Of a DNA stretch of 64,000 bases, positions 60,739 to 64,000 are shown in pieces. The translations under genes were made by a program, and so were the position numbers. The stretch comes from Trichocoleus desertorum ATA4-8-CV12 (lineage in GTDB: Bacteria > Cyanobacteriota > Cyanobacteriia > FACHB-46): positions 1-64,000 of the forward strand of contig JAHHIL010000024.1 of the NCBI GenBank assembly GCA_019358975.1. The letters run 5' to 3'. How positions within the stretch are numbered: the stretch's first letter is position 1; every line of letters begins with the position of its first letter. The notes under the pieces are model-generated. The model was not told the DNA's origin. It searched no databases and saw only the letters and a program-made list of their open reading frames with translations.

Positions 60739-61709
60739 TTAAGGAGGAGTTTGCTTTTGAGAGATGGTGGGGCGATCGCTTGATGGCAGTACTAACAAAA
60801 CAGATTTGACGGGGCGTTGGATGGGGTATCCTTCGGTGTCTACTTTGCCGTACGAGGTTTTGCCTTGGTAGTAGAAGGAGGAGGAACTGCCGCCATCTAG
60901 GTTCATGGCTTGCTCTGCACCTAAAGTTTTCAGGAAGGTGGTTAGTTCGGTAAAGGTCATGCCTGAGTCGTTGGGGATTCTGGTTTTTGGGCTACCATGA
61001 CCCAAATTACATCTCCTGTCTGAGTGAGGGCGATCGCGGTTCTGGCGTTGGGTTGATTGATGCCTAACGGATCGCGAATCACTCCACCGTTGACTGTATC
61101 CACAAATCCCTCTGGCTGTGCGGTCAGCTCTGGTAGCAGGCGAGGTCCACCGCCCAAAGTATCTATGAGATGACAGTTGGCAGGGAGAGGCGCGTTGTGC
61201 GGAGCGATGTCGTAGCGGATGGTGGAATCACATTGGTAGCGGCGGAACTCGGTACGATTGAATATTTGGTTGAGATAAGGAGATAGATCTGGGTTGTTGA
61301 CTAAGCGCTCATTTAGTTTTGGATCGGCTATTAATTTGCCTTGTAGGACCACATAGGAAGTCGATTTCTGGTTGGTGGGGTCAAAGAAGCCACCGTTAAG
61401 GACGGCGATCGCCCCATACGCTTTGGCAAAACTTTCTAAAGTATCGATGCTGTCTGAGACTGCGGGCACCACTGTAAATGAGCTTTGCGCTGGAATCCGG
61501 AGGGTATGCACCACGCTATGAGTTAAGGTGTAAGTTTTGTATTGCAATGGCAAGTGCTGTGGCGGTTGGGGGGTAGGAGATGACACTGTTCGCGGCTTAG
61601 AGTCGAAAGTAGATCGGGTTTGCGACATTGCGAGTAGGGCGATCGCCACACCGCCTACGCCTGCTAGCACCCAGATCAGTCGCCACATCTTGCTCACAAA
61701 TAGTTGCAA
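60739..61709 (-). pseudogene. Phosphodiester glycosidase (NAGPA-type) gene with a frameshift
   Basis: Two overlapping frames together form one protein. The first (61709 to 60957) has a membrane-anchored N-terminus, VLNGGFFDPTNQKSTSYVVL and GDVIWVMVAQKPES, then a stop. The second continues as PNDSGMTFTELTTFLKTLGA and MNLDGGSSSSFYYQGKTSYG to 60739. The join is at a C run on the minus strand (GGGG at 60973-60976 on plus), where one more C would restore the frame. The family removes sugar from phosphodiester-linked glycans on the cell surface. The conserved NGGF and NLDGGSS motifs are intact, so the mutation is recent or is a sequencing error. Confidence 0.75.
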
Positions 61710-61790
61710 ACCTTAGAAATTTAACTAGTTTAAGTCGGATGAGAGCGATCGCCAAAGAACGATTTGTCAGCGTGAAGTAAGCTACTGCAA

Positions 61791-62051
61791 TTAAGCAACA
61801 GAGAGTTCGTAGTGCAACACTAGCAGCTCATCTACCTGTAAGACAGCCATGAGATATTCACGTCCTTGTAGATCGGCAAATTCTACTAAATATTGGGTTT
61901 GATCCAATTCTTCATACCTTTCAACAACTGTTCCAACTTGTCCAGGAGGCAGGCTGGAAATAGAGGCATAGCTAGGTTCGGCTAGAATGAGGCGATCGCT
62001 TGAAATTGGCTTGAGTGTAGCAACTGTATCTAGGAGACTGGGAGGTTTCAT
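61791..62051 (-). CDS. DUF4926-type small protein
   Basis: The 86-residue protein has the DUF4926 pattern: LPPGQVGTVVERYEELDQTQ, YLVEFADLQGREYLMAVLQV and the end DELLVLHYELSVA. The usual partner in cyanobacteria is an upstream protein that may act with it as a toxin-antitoxin-like pair. The partner gene here (62053-62237) is frameshifted. Its start lies 1 nt after the partner's stop. Function is unknown. Confidence 0.75.
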   Translation of the reverse strand: MKPPSLLDTVATLKPISSDRLILAEPSYASISSLPPGQVGTVVERYEELDQTQYLVEFADLQGREYLMAVLQVDELLVLHYELSVA

Positions 62052-62052
62052 A

Positions 62053-62237
62053 TTATTTAATAAATGCAGAAACTAAGCGTGGATTTGAATCGCCAGTTCT
62101 AATTTCCCAAATGGTTCGTAGTTCAACTCCATTAGTATCTGGTACAGTCCAATCTACTTTAAACACCTGACCGAATGCTGTAGCGTCTTGCTGACAATTT
62201 CACCTTCTGTCACTGCTGTTTGAATCCATGTTGGCAT
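62053..62237 (-). pseudogene. Frameshifted partner gene of the DUF4926 protein
   Basis: One frame begins MPTWIQTAVTEGEIV, and another frame continues QQDATAFGQVFKVDWTVPDT and VELRTIWEIRTGDSNPRLVS before TAA at 62053-62055. The total length is one base short of a whole reading frame, so a 1-nt loss near 62190 is likely. The C-terminal pattern (RTIWEI.TG...PRLVSAF) is like DUF6883-type proteins that pair with DUF4926. Naming is moderately sure; the frameshift is clear. The protein begins within this ATG or earlier. Confidence 0.6.
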
Positions 62238-62451
62238 AGTAAATGAGTTATTATTGAACGACCGCCAAGGAACATTCCAATTGACCTAGCCTGTGCAAAT
62301 ATCTTGAATAGTAGACCTGCACCCAGCGCCTCACTATCGAGAGCAAGAAACATCACTATTAGCAGCAGTCCTGTTTATAACTGATGCACTTAACTTACCA
62401 AGACTAACTAAATTATTCTTTGGCAATAAACTACAAAGCAAAAATACTACA

Positions 62452-63753
62452 ATGTCACAAAAGAAGGAAGATAACGATTTTGATATTTTTATCGCAAATT
62501 CTATATTTCCAGAAGCTAATTCTATATTCACACTTAATATTAAATCCCTAAAAGAGATTAAAGATTATTGCTATATTGTCGTTGACACAAATGCACTACT
62601 CATCCCCTACACTACAGGGAAACAGAGCCTTGAACAAATTAAAAATATATATAGATCTTTAGTCGCAGAAAACCGTTTAATTATTCCAGGGCAAGTGGCA
62701 CGCGAATTTGCAAAAAATAGAACCAATAAGCTTCTTGAGGTCTATCAACAATTGTCTAGGAAGAGAAATCTTAACTTAACAGTTAGTAGTTATCCTTTAC
62801 TTGAGCAACTTGCTCAATATCAAGAAATCAAAGAGCTCGAAGAAACTATTAGTAAAGCCCTGAAAAACTACAGAAATAAAATAGGTGAGATTTTAGACGA
62901 AATATATGAATGGAACTGGAATGATCCTGTAAGCAGAATATATAATGAGCTTTTCAGCATCAATAATGTAGTATTTGATCTACCAATCGACCGAGAAAAG
63001 TTAGAAAATGATTTAAAAAAACGTCAACTTCATAGTATACTGCCAGGTTATAAAGATTCTTCCAAAGAGGATAAGGGGATTGGCGACCTATTAATTTGGC
63101 ACACAATACTTGAGATTGGCAAGACTTTTGAAAGAAGTGTTATCTTCATCTCTGGAGATGAGAAAACTGATTGGTGGCATCGAAGTGATAACCAACCTAT
63201 ATATCCCAGATATGAACTTGTTAATGAGTTTAATCGTTGCTCTAAAGGTAAATCATTTTATATTATTAGCTTTTCTCAATTTCTGGAACTTTATGAAGCT
63301 AGTGAACCTGTAATTGAAGAAATAAAAAATAATGAACAAAGAGGTGTCCTTAATCAAATCAAAGAAACAGTACCAATTAGCCAAGAAAATATAGAGGAAA
63401 AAGTATTGGATTGGATTATTAATAGGTATCAGGCTCACGGCCCAAAAATTAAATTTAATGTTTTAATCTTTAATTATATTGTTAGTTTTTTAAATCAAGC
63501 CAAGTACGGCATACTAGTAAGAAAAGTTAATAATCATGCAGATCTTATAAGATGTTTGAGTATAACACAGTCTTTATCTATGAGTACTTTGGTAGATAAA
63601 GTAATACTTATACTTGTTTGTGGAGATTTGGAAAGCGCAAATATAGCAGTAGATAGAGTTTCCTATTTAGACTTAAAAAGAAATTTTTCGATTGAGGTGG
63701 GCTATGTTAGCTCTGAAAATAGTTTTTGTCATTTATATAGAAAAGAGTCATAA
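62452..63753 (+). CDS. PIN-like-domain protein, AT-rich, probably horizontally acquired
   Basis: The 433-residue protein has an N-terminal PIN-like ribonuclease domain: VVDTNALLIPYTTGKQSLEQ with Asp45, a central acidic/basic helical region (62-190), and SGDEKTDWWHRSDNQ at the end of the domain. This is PIN_8/DUF4935-like. The second half (about 290-433) is alpha/beta and may be an extra nuclease or partner-binding domain. The base composition is much more AT-rich than the rest of the window and it has no HIP1 site, which suggests transfer. PIN proteins of this type may act in stress or phage defence. Confidence 0.7.
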   Translation: MSQKKEDNDFDIFIANSIFPEANSIFTLNIKSLKEIKDYCYIVVDTNALLIPYTTGKQSLEQIKNIYRSLVAENRLIIPGQVAREFAKNRTNKLLEVYQQLSRKRNLNLTVSSYPLLEQLAQYQEIKELEETISKALKNYRNKIGEILDEIYEWNWNDPVSRIYNELFSINNVVFDLPIDREKLENDLKKRQLHSILPGYKDSSKEDKGIGDLLIWHTILEIGKTFERSVIFISGDEKTDWWHRSDNQPIYPRYELVNEFNRCSKGKSFYIISFSQFLELYEASEPVIEEIKNNEQRGVLNQIKETVPISQENIEEKVLDWIINRYQAHGPKIKFNVLIFNYIVSFLNQAKYGILVRKVNNHADLIRCLSITQSLSMSTLVDKVILILVCGDLESANIAVDRVSYLDLKRNFSIEVGYVSSENSFCHLYRKES

Positions 63754-63890
63754 GGCTTAGTCTTAAAGCCCGATTTAATCTGAAATTGAACTTTGAAGAT
63801 TTAAAGTAACTAAATAAAGCTAATAACAAACGAATTGGTTGGCGATCGCCCCTCTTTTCTCGCTCTTTCAGATAGAGGATCAGCTAAGGT

Positions 63891-64000
63891 TTACAGATAC
63901 TTTGTCAGCAGTTGCCCTAACACTGAAATACCCCGATCAATCTCCGCAGGTGGGGAGGAGTAATTCAAGCGCATGGCTGTGTAGCCTTTTTGGTCGGGGA
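63891..64000 (-). CDS. C-terminal end of a PLP-dependent aminotransferase (cut by window end)
   Basis: On the minus strand a frame reads PDQKGYTAMRLNYSSPPAEI and DRGISVLGQLLTKYL to TAA at 63891-63893. This is the usual ending of class I/II aminotransferases of the LysN/MocR-type (MRLNFS...I..GI..L). The PLP-lysine and most of the protein are outside the window, so the substrate cannot be told. It is convergent with the PIN gene. Confidence 0.65.
   Translation of the reverse strand, partial: PDQKGYTAMRLNYSSPPAEIDRGISVLGQLLTKYL

Overview
This is a stretch of cyanobacterial chromosome. The HIP1 octamer GCGATCGC recurs throughout, and many genes are cyanobacterial hallmarks: RbcR, GUN4, CyanoP, Psb34, a CAAD/CurT-type protein, IctB, bicarbonate ABC transporter genes and the NDH-1MS CO2-uptake genes. 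The number of two-component and Ser/Thr kinases, plus the amount of decayed DNA, suggests a larger-genome, probably filamentous, freshwater or terrestrial lineage; that is inference. I saw no rRNA, tRNA or CRISPR array.

Layout. 1-6.3 kb: the tail of an IS630-type transposase; a minus-strand trio (Roadblock-like protein, 2Fe-2S ferredoxin, bilin-less phycobilisome-fold protein) resembling part of the photosystem II assembly cluster slr0144-slr0152 of Synechocystis; the Rubisco regulator rbcR; and a zinc-ribbon Ser/Thr kinase followed by a relic of a PstS-like gene and a periplasmic-binding protein. 6.8-12.8 kb: a PAS/GAF hybrid sensor kinase, a Crp/NtcA-like regulator divergent from a DALR-domain protein, and a HAD phosphatase. 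13-24 kb: a chrA gene cut by one stop codon, a cation-efflux gene, polA, cobS, a ruined D-lactate dehydrogenase gene, a CAAD protein, pgi, a toxin-antitoxin pair and ispF. 25-43.7 kb: two tandem oligopeptide-type binding proteins, larB, a YidD-like protein with a Cys-rich tail, cyanoP, maf, a second Ser/Thr kinase, icd, a response regulator, a nucleotidyltransferase, gun4, a histidine-kinase-like protein lacking its key residues, ictB, smpB, and YciI and 2H-phosphoesterase proteins.

44-57.5 kb is the most coherent part: an inorganic-carbon acquisition island. cmpABCD (bicarbonate uptake; nitrate uptake is the alternative) is followed by a 47-codon membrane ORF and a PsiE-like gene. Then comes a six-gene run: ndhF3, a Tat-exported beta-carbonic anhydrase, ndhD3, a CDP-alcohol phosphatidyltransferase-fold protein, cupA and cupS. 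In the well-studied operon ndhF3-ndhD3-cupA-cupS the carbonic anhydrase and lipid-type enzyme are not present, so these two insertions are the main novelty. The promoter regions of cmpA and ndhF3 share an inverted repeat, CATAGA-N6-TCTATG, and a second common element, suggesting one regulator for both operons.

57.5-64 kb: an M48 protease, a small hypothetical protein, psb34, a YpfJ-type metallopeptidase, a frameshifted phosphodiester glycosidase gene, a DUF4926 protein with a frameshifted partner, an AT-rich PIN-domain gene that looks acquired, and the end of an aminotransferase gene. Six genes or gene pieces in the window are broken or incomplete, and an 80-nt hairpin repeat occurs twice, 39 kb apart.
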